Shown in pieces: positions 52,210-61,295 of a DNA stretch of 64,000 nucleotides (positions are counted from its first letter, which is position 1; the number at the start of each line of letters is the position of its first letter). The stretch lies in the NCBI GenBank assembly GCA_047616645.1, contig JBLHIH010000003.1, positions 17,724-81,723 on the forward strand. The letters run 5' to 3'. The position numbers and the translations under genes were made by a program. The notes beneath the pieces are model-generated. The model had not been told where the DNA came from and searched no databases. It saw nothing but the letters and a program-made list of their open reading frames with translations. Source of the stretch: JAHRVQ01 sp047616645 (lineage in GTDB: Bacteria > Pseudomonadota > Gammaproteobacteria > Pseudomonadales > Azotimanducaceae).

Positions 52210-53016
52210 ATGATAAGAATAGAGACAGGAACGGATGAGTTGCTCTGTGAAATTAGCCAAGGTGTTGCAACCATCACGCTTAATAAACCAGACAAGAGAA
52301 ATGCACTTGGGGACATTTTAACGCCTGCGCTAAGGGAGACGCTACGCTTGCTAGATTCCGATGATCGGGTTGGTTGCGTCCTGATTACAGGTGCTGGAAA
52401 TGCATTTTGTTCGGGCGGTGATGTGAGTGGTATGTCTGGAGGAAGTGGCAAAGTCCTCACGAAAGAGGCGCGTATTCAAGAACTTACCCAAAAACAAATG
52501 ACGCTGACAATGCGTATTCACAATTTATCAAAAGTCACTATTGCGGCTTTGCCCGGACCCGCCGCTGGTGCTGGTCTATCCATTGCATTAGCCTGTGATT
52601 TACGCATAGCTTCAGAGAATGCATTTCTAATGACCGCATTTGCGAACATTGGATTGTCCGGTGACTACGGTGGGAGTTGGTTTCTACCTCGGCTGATCGG
52701 CTTATCAAAGGCAAAGGAGCTTTATTACACTTCCGAGAGAGTAAAGGCACAGGAAGCTTTTAGCATCGGATTAGTGAATAAGGTTTTTACTCAAGAGACC
52801 TTCCGTGAAGACGCTTTTGCGTATGCGTGTAAAATTGCCAATGGCCCAACAAATGCACTCGAAAAAATGAAAATTAATCTGAATGCTAGTGATGAATTAA
52901 GCTTAGAACAAAGCCTGCGTTTAGAAGCCAAACATCTGATTGAATGTAGTAGCGGTAATGAAGCTAAAGAGGCTATTGCAGCATTTATTGGGAAAAGAAA
53001 GCCTACTTTTCATTAA
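52210..53016 (+). CDS. Enoyl-CoA hydratase/isomerase (crotonase) family protein
   Basis: A 268-residue protein from ATG 52210, with TCAGG at a suitable distance; TTG 52201 would add three residues. ATITLNKPDKRNALGD, TGAGNAFCSGGDVSGM and GPAAGAGLSIALACDLRIA give the CoA-binding and oxyanion-hole elements. FANIGLSGDYGGSWFLPRLI has G-D where hydratases have P-E/P-D, so the acid residue is Asp as in PaaG/EchA-type isomerases. Likely beta-oxidation or aromatic/terpenoid acyl-CoA degradation. Confidence 0.92.
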   Translation: MIRIETGTDELLCEISQGVATITLNKPDKRNALGDILTPALRETLRLLDSDDRVGCVLITGAGNAFCSGGDVSGMSGGSGKVLTKEARIQELTQKQMTLTMRIHNLSKVTIAALPGPAAGAGLSIALACDLRIASENAFLMTAFANIGLSGDYGGSWFLPRLIGLSKAKELYYTSERVKAQEAFSIGLVNKVFTQETFREDAFAYACKIANGPTNALEKMKINLNASDELSLEQSLRLEAKHLIECSSGNEAKEAIAAFIGKRKPTFH

Positions 53017-53044
53017 GTAACTTTGGATAGATTTTGGGCTTTGG

Positions 53045-53072
53045 TTTAAATTTCTAATTAATTCTCTATAAT
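53045..53072 (+). promoter_or_regulatory. Probable sigma-70 promoter of aroG
   Basis: A consensus -10 TATAAT at 53067-53072 with a weak -35 (TTTAAA, 53045-53050, 16-bp spacer). The start site would be near 53079, giving a leader of about 27 nt, too short for an attenuator. No TyrR or TrpR box was recognised. Confidence 0.5.
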
Positions 53073-53105
53073 GCCAAGCTCTTCAAGTTAGCCTAAGTGA
53101 GTCCT

Positions 53106-54149
53106 ATGCCATTTAAAACTGATGATGTGCGCATTGATAAAATAAAGGAGCTTCTTCCTCCTGTTGCATTACTAGAACGATATCCCTGCAGTGATGCTGC
53201 AACGAAGTCAGTTTTCGAAAGCCGGCGCAGTATTCAGAAAATACTTTCAGGAGAGGATAAGAGGCTAGTAGTCATCATTGGACCTTGTTCCATTCATGAC
53301 ACAGAGGCAGCCTTGGTTTATGCGGATAAACTTGTTGCCTTGCGAGAAAAGTACAAAAATGCGTTAGAGATTGTCATGCGTGTCTATTTTGAAAAACCTC
53401 GAACTACCGTTGGGTGGAAAGGTTTGATAAACGACCCTTATATGGATAATAGTTTTCAACTTAATGATGGATTACGGCAAGCACGTAAGTTGTTGGTTGA
53501 GATCAATGAAAAGGGATTGCCAACAGCAGGCGAGTTCTTAGATATGATAACGCCTCAATATCTTGCTGACCTAATGAGCTGGGGGGCAATTGGTGCGCGA
53601 ACAACAGAGTCACAAGTTCATCGAGAATTAGCTTCGGGACTTTCTTGTCCAGTTGGGTTTAAAAATGGCACTGACGGGAATATCAAGATTGCGATAGACG
53701 CCATCGGTGCTGCAAGCTCTCCTCACCATTTTTTATCAGTGACTAAATTTGGCCACTCAGCGATAGTGCAAACAACAGGAAACGGTGATTGTCACATTAT
53801 TCTACGAGGTGGTTCAAAGCCAAACTATGATGCGGTAAATGTACAAAAAGTGACTGGCCAACTAAAGGAAAATGCACTCAGTCCGAAAATTATGATTGAT
53901 TTTAGTCATGCCAACAGTAATAAACAATTTAAACAACAGATGACGGTTTGCGATGACATTTGTGAGCAGCTACAAGCTAAAGACTCTCCAATATTTGGTG
54001 TGATGGTAGAAAGTTTCCTTGAAGAAGGAAATCAAAAATTGGTCAATGGAAAAGCCGAAGTCTTCGGGCAAAGTATCACCGATGCTTGTATTGGTTGGGG
54101 TGATACGGAAGTATTGCTCTCAAAGCTGGCCGACGCTGTTACAACATAG
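53106..54149 (+). CDS. aroG: 3-deoxy-7-phosphoheptulonate synthase (DAHP synthase, AroG type)
   Basis: A 347-residue enzyme from ATG 53106 (GTG 53097 in frame is less likely). It joins phosphoenolpyruvate and erythrose 4-phosphate, the first step of the shikimate pathway. Near-identity to E. coli AroG in key blocks: DDVRIDKIKELLPPVALLER at the N-terminus (regulatory region), VVIIGPCSIHD with the metal-binding Cys, MRVYFEKPRTTVGWKGLIND, GARTTESQVHRELASGLSCP, FKNGTDG, GHSAIVQTTGNGDCHIILRG and MIDFSHANSNKQF. Its stop overlaps the next start by 1 bp, although the next gene seems metabolically unrelated. Confidence 0.96.
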   Translation: MPFKTDDVRIDKIKELLPPVALLERYPCSDAATKSVFESRRSIQKILSGEDKRLVVIIGPCSIHDTEAALVYADKLVALREKYKNALEIVMRVYFEKPRTTVGWKGLINDPYMDNSFQLNDGLRQARKLLVEINEKGLPTAGEFLDMITPQYLADLMSWGAIGARTTESQVHRELASGLSCPVGFKNGTDGNIKIAIDAIGAASSPHHFLSVTKFGHSAIVQTTGNGDCHIILRGGSKPNYDAVNVQKVTGQLKENALSPKIMIDFSHANSNKQFKQQMTVCDDICEQLQAKDSPIFGVMVESFLEEGNQKLVNGKAEVFGQSITDACIGWGDTEVLLSKLADAVTT

Positions 54150-55261
54150 TGATAGATCGTCAGTTTGTAGCAATGGAATCGCCAACGGCACAGAGAAACG
54201 GAGCAGGCTTTCATCCTTGTCAGGGACTATACTATACTCAGCAGGGTGAAAGCCCAACAACTGCGTTTATTGCCACGCATTACAATGTCGATTTTAGTGA
54301 ACATTATCTTGGCGAATTTTTGGCTGAAAGAGGGTTTGGGTTTTTGGGTTGGAATACCCGCTTTCGAGGAAATGAAGCCTTTTTTCTGCTAGAACATGCC
54401 TTGGTAGATATTGGTGTTGGGGTACGATGGCTAAAAGAGGTGGCCGGCGTTGACAATATTGTGCTGCTTGGCAACTCTGGTGGTGGCTCCCTCATGGCAG
54501 CTTATCAATCTCAAGCTATTGACCCAATTCTTGAAGCGACGCCTGGCCTAAAAATGCCTGATTCGGCAAAAGAGTTGCTCCCTGGAGATTATTATATCTC
54601 CTTGTGTTCGCATGCAGGTAGGCCGGAGGTTTTGACGGATTGGATGGATCCATCTCTCGTCGATGAAAGGGATCCCAGCAGTATTGATCAATCGCTTAAT
54701 ATGTATAACCCAGAAAATGGCCCTCCCTACTCAACAAAATTCATCAACAAATATAGAAATGCACAGAAGGCACGCAATCATAGAATTACAGATTGGTGCT
54801 ATGCCGAACTGGCGCGCCTTAAAGAACTTGGTTTTTTCGATCGCGCCTTTAATATGTATCGTACTTGGGCGGATCTTCGTCTGATGGATGGAGAGATAGA
54901 TCCATCGGATCGAATTGTTGGTTTGTGTTATGCGGGAGATCCAATGCGTTCAAACTTTAGCCCGAGAGGCATTGGTTTAAACAATACCATTCGAACTTGG
55001 CTCAGTATGTGGAGTCTAAAAAGTGCCTCTTGTCGTGGCACAAATCACCTTCCAAAAATAACCATTCCCGCTTTAGTCATGCAAACTTTGGGAGATACAG
55101 GTGTATTTCCTAGCGATGCGAGAGGAATATATGACCTTTTAGGCAGTGAAGATAAGACGATTGAATTCACGCAGGGAGATCATTATTTAACGACCCCCAC
55201 TGATGCCAGAGACAGACATGCTGATTTAATAACAAGGTGGCTAGCGCAACGCTTGGCATAA
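54149..55261 (+). CDS. Alpha/beta hydrolase of unknown substrate
   Basis: A 370-residue hydrolase from GTG 54149 (shares one base with the aroG stop); ATG 54173 is an alternative. The nucleophile elbow is LLGNS110GGGSLMAAYQ. VRWLKEVAGVDNIV precedes it and ALVMQTLGDTGVFPSDARGI supplies the acid residue; GDHYLTTPTDARDRHADLI contains the probable His. A long lid region (about 125-290, with SLCSHAGRPEVLTDWMDPS) is unlike small esterases. Similar large hydrolases occur in degradation clusters next to crotonases, as here; the substrate may be a lactone or ester. Confidence 0.82.
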   Translation: MIDRQFVAMESPTAQRNGAGFHPCQGLYYTQQGESPTTAFIATHYNVDFSEHYLGEFLAERGFGFLGWNTRFRGNEAFFLLEHALVDIGVGVRWLKEVAGVDNIVLLGNSGGGSLMAAYQSQAIDPILEATPGLKMPDSAKELLPGDYYISLCSHAGRPEVLTDWMDPSLVDERDPSSIDQSLNMYNPENGPPYSTKFINKYRNAQKARNHRITDWCYAELARLKELGFFDRAFNMYRTWADLRLMDGEIDPSDRIVGLCYAGDPMRSNFSPRGIGLNNTIRTWLSMWSLKSASCRGTNHLPKITIPALVMQTLGDTGVFPSDARGIYDLLGSEDKTIEFTQGDHYLTTPTDARDRHADLITRWLAQRLA

Positions 55262-55270
55262 AATCCCCTT

Positions 55271-56089
55271 TTATCGACCTGTAAATTCGGGCTTTCTTTT
55301 CTCAAGGAAAGATTTAACGCCTTCTTCAAAGTCTTCACTCGCAAACATACCGCTTAAGTGCATCATCAATTGATCAACTGATGTGTCATAAGATTGTTCC
55401 AAGCCCATCCTCATCATTCTTTTAGTCGTTTGCACAGCAAGAGGTGCATTTGCTGCAATATCGCCAGCCCATTCCATGGCAACATCCATAAGTTCATCAT
55501 CCGGCACAACCGCATTAACTAGCCCTATTTCGAGGCACTCCTGCGCTTTTACAACTCGTCCACGGTAGTAAAGTTCTGAGGCTTTTGCCCATCCGATTAA
55601 TCGGGGTAACAGCCAAGTTCCGCCACTTTCGGGTACAACGGCTCTTTTTGCAGTAACAGCGGCCATTTTTGCGGATTCTCCTGCGATGCGAATATCGCAA
55701 AGTAAGGCAATGTCCATCCCATACCCAGCTGCAGCGCCATTTAAAGCGCATACGATCGGGGTATCAATATTCCACATTACGGTAATCGGGGCATCTCGCA
55801 AATTGAAAAGTTGCTTAGGCCGATTGCTTCCTTTATTCGACTTGCTGCCGATACCGCCTTGGCCGACATCGATTAGATCCAAACCTGCACAAAACCCTTT
55901 ACCAGCACCTGTCAAAACAATACAGCGTACATCTGGATCTTGGTCTGCTTCGACTATCTTGTCTGAAAGTGCTTGCAGCATCTTTCGACTGATGGCATTT
56001 AACCTGTCAGGACGGTTCAAGGTAATAATGGCGATATGGTCTTTTTGAACAACCAAAAGTTCGTCGCTTGTTGATTCTGAAATGGCCAT
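55271..56089 (-). CDS. Enoyl-CoA hydratase/isomerase (crotonase) family protein
   Basis: A 272-residue protein. IAIITLNRPDRLNAISRKML, LTGAGKGFCAGLDLIDVG and LNGAAAGYGMDIALLCDIRI form the CoA site and oxyanion hole. KRAVVPESGGTWLLPRLIGW carries Glu in P-E, the hydratase-type acid position. LEKRKPEFTGR is the usual C-terminal hydratase tail. Convergent with the hydrolase gene (9 bp between stops). The two crotonases of this region differ at the catalytic acid, so they probably catalyse different steps. Confidence 0.93.
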   Translation of the reverse strand: MAISESTSDELLVVQKDHIAIITLNRPDRLNAISRKMLQALSDKIVEADQDPDVRCIVLTGAGKGFCAGLDLIDVGQGGIGSKSNKGSNRPKQLFNLRDAPITVMWNIDTPIVCALNGAAAGYGMDIALLCDIRIAGESAKMAAVTAKRAVVPESGGTWLLPRLIGWAKASELYYRGRVVKAQECLEIGLVNAVVPDDELMDVAMEWAGDIAANAPLAVQTTKRMMRMGLEQSYDTSVDQLMMHLSGMFASEDFEEGVKSFLEKRKPEFTGR

Positions 56090-56323
56090 GTGATCTCCAG
56101 CTTTCGCTATTAGGTTTTACTACTAAGTGTTTCAGTTAAGTTTTGTTTCAGGAAATGTAAACGCCATTGTGTGTAAATGCAAATGTAAGCATTTCTACTG
56201 TAACCTTTTCTACTGCGCAGTATTTGTATCTATAAGCATCCATAGCCTAGACAAATTTTACTTCTTCATAGGGCGGAGGGCAGTCTACTATTTCAGTTTT
56301 GATTTGAGAAAGGCAGATTTGAG

Positions 56324-57121
56324 ATGAAAATATCCAGTGCGGAATTTTTGGAACTTGTTCATTTGGCTGGTACGCCGCGATGGCAGCTTCCCGTTATTGA
56401 AAAAACAACCGGTGGTCGAGGATCTCTCTTTGGAGGCGTAGGCTTAGCTGCGGGAATTGTTGCGCTAGAACAAGCTTCTAAAAAACCGATAATATGGGCA
56501 ACAGGGCAATATCTCTCCTTAACGCAACAGCCTGTAATGTTGGATCTTGAAGTGGTACTACCAGCGGTAGGACGAAGCGTGACACAAGGACGGGTTGTTG
56601 GCCACCTAGGTGATCAAGAAGTTATCACTATATTGGGTGCCTGTGGTACGAGACCCGATTTACACCAAGGTATTTGGACAAGTATGCCAAGTGCGCCGAG
56701 GCCAGAGGATTGTGATGATTCAAAAAGGGAAATGGAAGGCGAATCACTACATCATCATGTCGATATCAGAATGGCCCGAGGCATGTTTGGCTTCTCGGGA
56801 GAAGGCACCCCAACAAATGATGGTCAAAGTTTGTTCTGGGCAAGAATGCCTGGAGTACGGCATGATGCAGCTGCCTTGGCTATTATGGCGGACTACATGC
56901 CTTCGTGTATCGGCAATGCGCTTGGTAAGGTTATTGGTTGCACGAGCCTTGATAACACCATCCGCTATGCAAACTTGGTCGAGAGTGAATGGATCCTTTG
57001 TGATAATCGCTTAGAATTTATAGGTAAGGGTTTTGCCTACGGTACGGTTCATATGTGGAGTGATACGGGAACATTATTAGCGACAGCTAGCCAATCAATG
57101 ATTGTACGAGAAATGAAGTAG
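56324..57121 (+). CDS. Acyl-CoA thioesterase, TesB-like double hotdog
   Basis: A 265-residue protein with two hotdog halves: GGRGSLFGGVGLAAGIVALE and SLTQQPVMLDLEVVLPAVGR in the first, and SLFWARMPGVRHDAAALAIM, ADYMP, SLDNTIRYA and GFAYGTVHMWSDTGTLLATA in the second. The final block matches the C-terminal TesB/acyl-CoA thioesterase II signature (G-x-x-x-G-x-x-x-x-x-x-D-G-x-L-x-A). It would release CoA from acyl-CoAs; specificity unknown. It probably serves the same catabolic region as the crotonases. The next gene follows after 46 bp. Confidence 0.85.
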   Translation: MKISSAEFLELVHLAGTPRWQLPVIEKTTGGRGSLFGGVGLAAGIVALEQASKKPIIWATGQYLSLTQQPVMLDLEVVLPAVGRSVTQGRVVGHLGDQEVITILGACGTRPDLHQGIWTSMPSAPRPEDCDDSKREMEGESLHHHVDIRMARGMFGFSGEGTPTNDGQSLFWARMPGVRHDAAALAIMADYMPSCIGNALGKVIGCTSLDNTIRYANLVESEWILCDNRLEFIGKGFAYGTVHMWSDTGTLLATASQSMIVREMK

Positions 57122-57167
57122 AAGCCTTTCTGGGAAAAATAGGTAGAGCACGGGAGTCGCATCTAAA

Positions 57168-57794
57168 ATGAATATGGAAAAATTAAGATTAGCTGAGGCA
57201 CAGTTTTTAAATCAGTATCCAGGGGGCTTTGATCATCCCGAGATGCAGGTAATAGGCAAAAAACATCCGGTGTCCAAAATGTCTGACTTTGCTCAAGAAG
57301 CTTTCAGCAAAAAAGCATTTAAGAATCCGAATGCATTGTTGGATAATCTGACTAAGTTAGTCTCTCGCTCCTCAATGGTCTCGATGTTTGAGAAGCCAAA
57401 ATTTCGAGATTTTGTTGCGAGCTTAAGTCAGTCAGATCGATTTGCCTTGGTAGCTGCATATAGGAAGTTATTTTACGGCAATCAAAAAACGGGTTTTAAC
57501 GCCATTTTAGATTTGTTAAGTGATGGTAAATTAGCGCGATGGAGTCTGATTACCATTGCTTTGGTTTATTTTGATCTTGAAAATGAAGTGTTTGTAAAGC
57601 CAACCACTGCGAAAGCCATTATCAATCAGTTAGAACTTGAAGAATTATTGTATAAACCTCGGCCTTCTTGGGACTTCTATGAAAAATTTCGTTCCACTAT
57701 TATTGAGATGAAAAGTTTAGTAGATCCTTGCCTTTCACCGAACAATGCGGCCTTTACCGGTTTCCTAATGATGAGCTTTAGTGCTGGTAAGTAG
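57168..57794 (+). CDS. Conserved-looking cytoplasmic protein of unknown function
   Basis: A 208-residue protein with no signal peptide or TM segment. It begins EKLRLAEAQFLNQYPGGFDH and is mostly helical, basic and rich in Lys/Phe; SKMSDFAQEAFSKKAF and PKFRDFVASLSQSDRFALVA look like regular helices. The composition and codon use resemble neighbouring genes, so it is a real gene. I do not recognise a family. It is co-directional with the thioesterase gene 46 bp upstream. Confidence 0.75.
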   Translation: MNMEKLRLAEAQFLNQYPGGFDHPEMQVIGKKHPVSKMSDFAQEAFSKKAFKNPNALLDNLTKLVSRSSMVSMFEKPKFRDFVASLSQSDRFALVAAYRKLFYGNQKTGFNAILDLLSDGKLARWSLITIALVYFDLENEVFVKPTTAKAIINQLELEELLYKPRPSWDFYEKFRSTIIEMKSLVDPCLSPNNAAFTGFLMMSFSAGK

Positions 57795-57867
57795 GTTTCA
57801 GACCCAATTGGTAGTCCTGCTATTGTACTGATAGTATTCTAGTCTAGACTTCTAAGCGGTGCTGATA

Positions 57868-59469
57868 ATGACCATCCTAAAGGCGTTCTTATCTTTTTTA
57901 ATCTTGATGTCATGCTCTTTGGCAAAATCTGATGCTATCGATTTTGAAAAATCTCTAATCACGCTAGCCCTGACAAGTGAACCGCCTAATTTAGACAGTT
58001 CCCTATCTACTGACACTGTGAGTGGCCTTATTTTGCGCATGACAAACGAGCGTCTTGTCGAAATGGATAAACGAGGCAATATTATCCCAGGTGTTGCTGA
58101 GCGATGGGTAAAAGAGGGTTTAGATGTCACGTTTTATTTGCGGGAAGATGCTACGTGGAGTGACGGTAAACCGGTCACAGCCCATGATTTTGTCTATGCG
58201 ATGCGACGTTTAGTAAATCCTGCAAGCGCCGCGAATGGCTCAACTTTTTTTGCCTACATTATTGATAATGCTTTGGATATTCTGAGGGGCAATAAACCTC
58301 CAGAGCAACTCGGTGTCCAAGCGGTAAACGATCGTGAGCTGAGAGTAAGGTTAAGTAACCCTACACCTTATTATCTAACGGTGTTTAGTTCTGTTCCCTA
58401 TGGACCTTTGAGAAAGGATTTTGTGGAATCTCAAGGGGGACGATTTGCTGCAGATGCTAAAAATACTCTCTCTAACGGACCCTATATTTTAGCATCATGG
58501 ACCCATGCTGCTTCACTTACCCTGAAGAAAAATGTCAATTATTGGAACGCACAGGATATTAATGTAGATACCATAGATTTCGCATATATCACTTCGGATA
58601 CGCGTTCATTATTAAATTTGTATAAGAGTAATGAGCTTGCGAGCTTGCGTCTTAACGAGGATATATTAAAAGATACTTTGGAATATGGGCTGCGAGTACA
58701 AAAAGCCCCAACAAACTGCCTTAATTGGATTATGTTGAATTTAAGAGAGGATAGGCCAACACATAATCTCAAACTAAGAAAAGCTATTCGACTTGCCATT
58801 GACCGGAATGTTTACACCAATACGATCGTAGGCTTGCCTGGAACAAGAACAGTAGACTCCGTGTTTACCCAACGTATGAAAGGCGTGGAAGGCTCCTTTC
58901 AAGAAGAATACCCAGCACCTATAGTTGAATTTGATACTGAAAAAGCGCGCAGGCTGGTTGCAGAGGCAAAAGCAGAACTTGGCATTGATAAATTTCCACC
59001 ATTAATAATGCTCATTAACGAGACGAGGCAAATAGAAGCTGAATTTGTACAGTCTCAATTGATTAATGGATTGGGATTGGATGTAAGAGTAGACAAGCAA
59101 ACATTCAAGCAAAGTCTGGTGAAAATGCGAACAGGTGAATTTGATATCGCTCGGCAGGGGTTTTGTGGTGGAGCCCTTCGTGACCCTGTTTTCTTTGCAG
59201 GAATCTTTCAATCCGAAAGTAGTTTCAATGATATGGGATTCAAAAATGAAGAATACGATAGACTGATGGATTTAACTCACAGTACAGAAGGTCAGCTGGT
59301 ACGAATGCAGGCCTTTGATAAAATGCAGCACATTATTTATAAAGAAGTGCCTATTATCCCAACTTTCGAATCTTCCTGGGTTTATGTTCAGGATAGACGG
59401 CTTAAAGGCGTGAATCGTTATCCGATAGTGAATTTCTCTCGAGCCAACTTGGTAGGGTTAAGTCAATAA
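57868..59469 (+). CDS. Peptide/oligopeptide ABC transporter substrate-binding protein (OppA-like, family 5)
   Basis: A 533-residue secreted protein from ATG 57868 (GTG 57859 is possible). The N-terminal signal ends LILMSC-SLAKSD; the L-M-S-C could be a lipobox. Family-5 features: TLALTSEPPNLDSSLSTDTV, GVAERWVKEGLDVTFYLRED, TWSDGKPVTAHDFVYAMRRL and YWNAQDINVDTIDFAYI with KLRKAIRLAIDRN. OppA-type proteins bind peptides in the periplasm. No oppBCDF genes adjoin, so it is an orphan that may use a permease encoded elsewhere. Confidence 0.92.
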   Translation: MTILKAFLSFLILMSCSLAKSDAIDFEKSLITLALTSEPPNLDSSLSTDTVSGLILRMTNERLVEMDKRGNIIPGVAERWVKEGLDVTFYLREDATWSDGKPVTAHDFVYAMRRLVNPASAANGSTFFAYIIDNALDILRGNKPPEQLGVQAVNDRELRVRLSNPTPYYLTVFSSVPYGPLRKDFVESQGGRFAADAKNTLSNGPYILASWTHAASLTLKKNVNYWNAQDINVDTIDFAYITSDTRSLLNLYKSNELASLRLNEDILKDTLEYGLRVQKAPTNCLNWIMLNLREDRPTHNLKLRKAIRLAIDRNVYTNTIVGLPGTRTVDSVFTQRMKGVEGSFQEEYPAPIVEFDTEKARRLVAEAKAELGIDKFPPLIMLINETRQIEAEFVQSQLINGLGLDVRVDKQTFKQSLVKMRTGEFDIARQGFCGGALRDPVFFAGIFQSESSFNDMGFKNEEYDRLMDLTHSTEGQLVRMQAFDKMQHIIYKEVPIIPTFESSWVYVQDRRLKGVNRYPIVNFSRANLVGLSQ

Positions 59470-59494
59470 AATTTGTTTCAGAAATGGCGACAAT

Positions 59495-59974
59495 CTAGCG
59501 CTTAGTATTCTTTCTAGACAGCTTTAGCACTCTGCAGGGGTAGTTATTATTCTGGCTTTTGAAGTTTTCTATCACGCTAAAACCTTCGCTTTGGTATAAG
59601 TTAATGGCTGGCTCATTTCCATCCAATACGTATACGAGACTTGCTCCGTTAATTTGGCTTAATGCGTATTGTAGTAGCTTTCTACCTAAGCCCTTTCTTG
59701 CTAGGCTTGGGTCTATATATAGCCAACCAATGGTGTCTTGATCTATGCCGATAAAGCCGACTGTTTGATTGTTAATTGTGGCAATAAATTTCTGTGAAGC
59801 ATTAAATTCTGCCAAATCCTCTTTATCTGTTAATAATGGAACAAATGCTCTTGGGTCGCATGAGCCTTCAAGTTCAATAGGACGTGCTAAATCATGAATG
59901 CGTACAAGATCAGCGCTATCTTCATCACAGAAGGCCCGTATAATGGATAGTGTTTTGGTGTGAATATTACTCAT
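59495..59974 (-). CDS. GNAT family N-acetyltransferase
   Basis: A 159-residue protein. DSADLVRIHDLARPIELEGS lies near the N-terminus; FIATINNQTVGFIGID and GWLYIDPSLARKGLGRKLLQ give the central strand and the acetyl-CoA loop (R-K-G-x-G-x-x-L), and NLYQSEGFSVI is the C-terminal block. Target unknown. It starts 53 bp from the divergent membrane-protein gene and is convergent with the OppA-like gene. Confidence 0.9.
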   Translation of the reverse strand: MSNIHTKTLSIIRAFCDEDSADLVRIHDLARPIELEGSCDPRAFVPLLTDKEDLAEFNASQKFIATINNQTVGFIGIDQDTIGWLYIDPSLARKGLGRKLLQYALSQINGASLVYVLDGNEPAINLYQSEGFSVIENFKSQNNNYPCRVLKLSRKNTKR

Positions 59975-60026
59975 TTATGGAAATCCAAATGATTAATCAG
60001 GTCTTATATTAAAGTGGGTTACTTTC

Positions 60027-61295
60027 ATGTTAGGTCAACCTGTATGGATAGATAAATTTGAAGCATTAGAAGTTTACTCCTTTCCTTTTAGGTTAGGAAA
60101 TCTGCTGACTATTCTTTTGTTTACCTTAATCTTTTCCTATCTGTTTGCCATTGCTCGAAACGTAGGTGCTATCGCTTTGCCTTATTCGATCATGTTAATT
60201 TATTTTAGTTTAATAGCATTTTTTGGTTCTCTATTCTTGATTACCGATTACAGTAGCTTGGGTTACCAAGAGGTTCCCGTTGTCTCGACAACTATTTTAA
60301 AGAGCGAGAGAGGGCGGTTTTTTAAGGCCCTTATTATTTTGTCCGCAATCCTATCTCAGTTCCTGCTGATGGAGTCAGTTAATCTTCGGTATGCCTATTT
60401 ATGCTTGTGTTTGATAATAATACCCCTCGCAATCTCTGTCCTAATTCTTGAATCTGAACTATTTTCCGCACTTAATCCTCTGAAATGGGTGGCGGTATTG
60501 ATGGCTGTGAAATTTGATACTCGCTTTGTGCAATACTTTTTTTTACAAATTTGTTGTTTGTTTATTGGGTATATTGCACTGTTTGTAGATTATGGATTTT
60601 TGAATGTAGTGACGATGGCTGTTTTTCTATCAACCTTGATCACACTTTTTCGAAGTCTTGGTGTTGTCATACATTCTAATGCGGATGCTTTAGGATTTAG
60701 TGTTCTGTACAGTAAAGATATAGAAAGATCACAAACACAAAAATCAGAAAACAAAGCGCTTTCGGGTTTCTGTGATTCGATTTACTTACAATGGATGAGT
60801 GGGCAGCAAGCAATTGTATTGGAGAGATTGCAAAGTAAACTAGCAGAAGATAGCTATGAATCTGAAGCTGAATTGTTTGATCGCATACAACGTTGGGCAG
60901 AACCTAGTTTGGCCGTCAAGATGGGTCAAGAATATATTGGACGTATGGTTAAACAAGGAAAAATTAATGTAGCGTGGTCTGCTCTAGAATTTTGCTTTGA
61001 AAATAATAATAAGGAATACAAGTTATTGTCAGCGTCCACCCTGCTAACACTATCTGAGGCTGCGAGCACTTTTAAACAGAAGAGCATCTCTGTATCAATA
61101 CTGACATATTTCGAGAAGGACTTTCCAAATTATCCTGGCACCCCCAAAATATTGTTAGGTGCCGCCAAAATGGCTGCGGATGACTTGGATGATTTCAAGA
61201 CAGCAAAGACTTTAATGCGACAACTGAGAAGGCAGCATCCTGACATTTATCCTGATGAAACTTACCAAGCCCTCAGGAAAATTCTTAATACCTAG
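60027..61295 (+). CDS. Membrane protein with cytoplasmic helical-repeat tail, unknown function
   Basis: A 422-residue protein. The first half (about 25-225) holds five or six TM helices (LLTILLFTLIFSYLFAIA, SIMLIYFSLIAFFGSLFLI, ALIILSAILSQFLLM, LCLCLIIIPLAISVLIL, FLNVVTMAVFLSTLITLF). The second half (about 245-422) is soluble and helical, with TPR-like helix pairs (YIGRMVKQGKINVAWSALEF, LLGAAKMAADDLDDFKTAKT). I know no named family of this layout. Its end overlaps by 11 bp the convergent TPR gene. Possibly a membrane-tethered scaffold. Confidence 0.72.
   Translation: MLGQPVWIDKFEALEVYSFPFRLGNLLTILLFTLIFSYLFAIARNVGAIALPYSIMLIYFSLIAFFGSLFLITDYSSLGYQEVPVVSTTILKSERGRFFKALIILSAILSQFLLMESVNLRYAYLCLCLIIIPLAISVLILESELFSALNPLKWVAVLMAVKFDTRFVQYFFLQICCLFIGYIALFVDYGFLNVVTMAVFLSTLITLFRSLGVVIHSNADALGFSVLYSKDIERSQTQKSENKALSGFCDSIYLQWMSGQQAIVLERLQSKLAEDSYESEAELFDRIQRWAEPSLAVKMGQEYIGRMVKQGKINVAWSALEFCFENNNKEYKLLSASTLLTLSEAASTFKQKSISVSILTYFEKDFPNYPGTPKILLGAAKMAADDLDDFKTAKTLMRQLRRQHPDIYPDETYQALRKILNT

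Noticed and set aside
53045..53105. Attenuator or leader peptide before aroG
   Set aside because: The predicted leader is about 27 nt and has neither a Phe/Tyr/Trp-rich short frame nor alternative hairpins.
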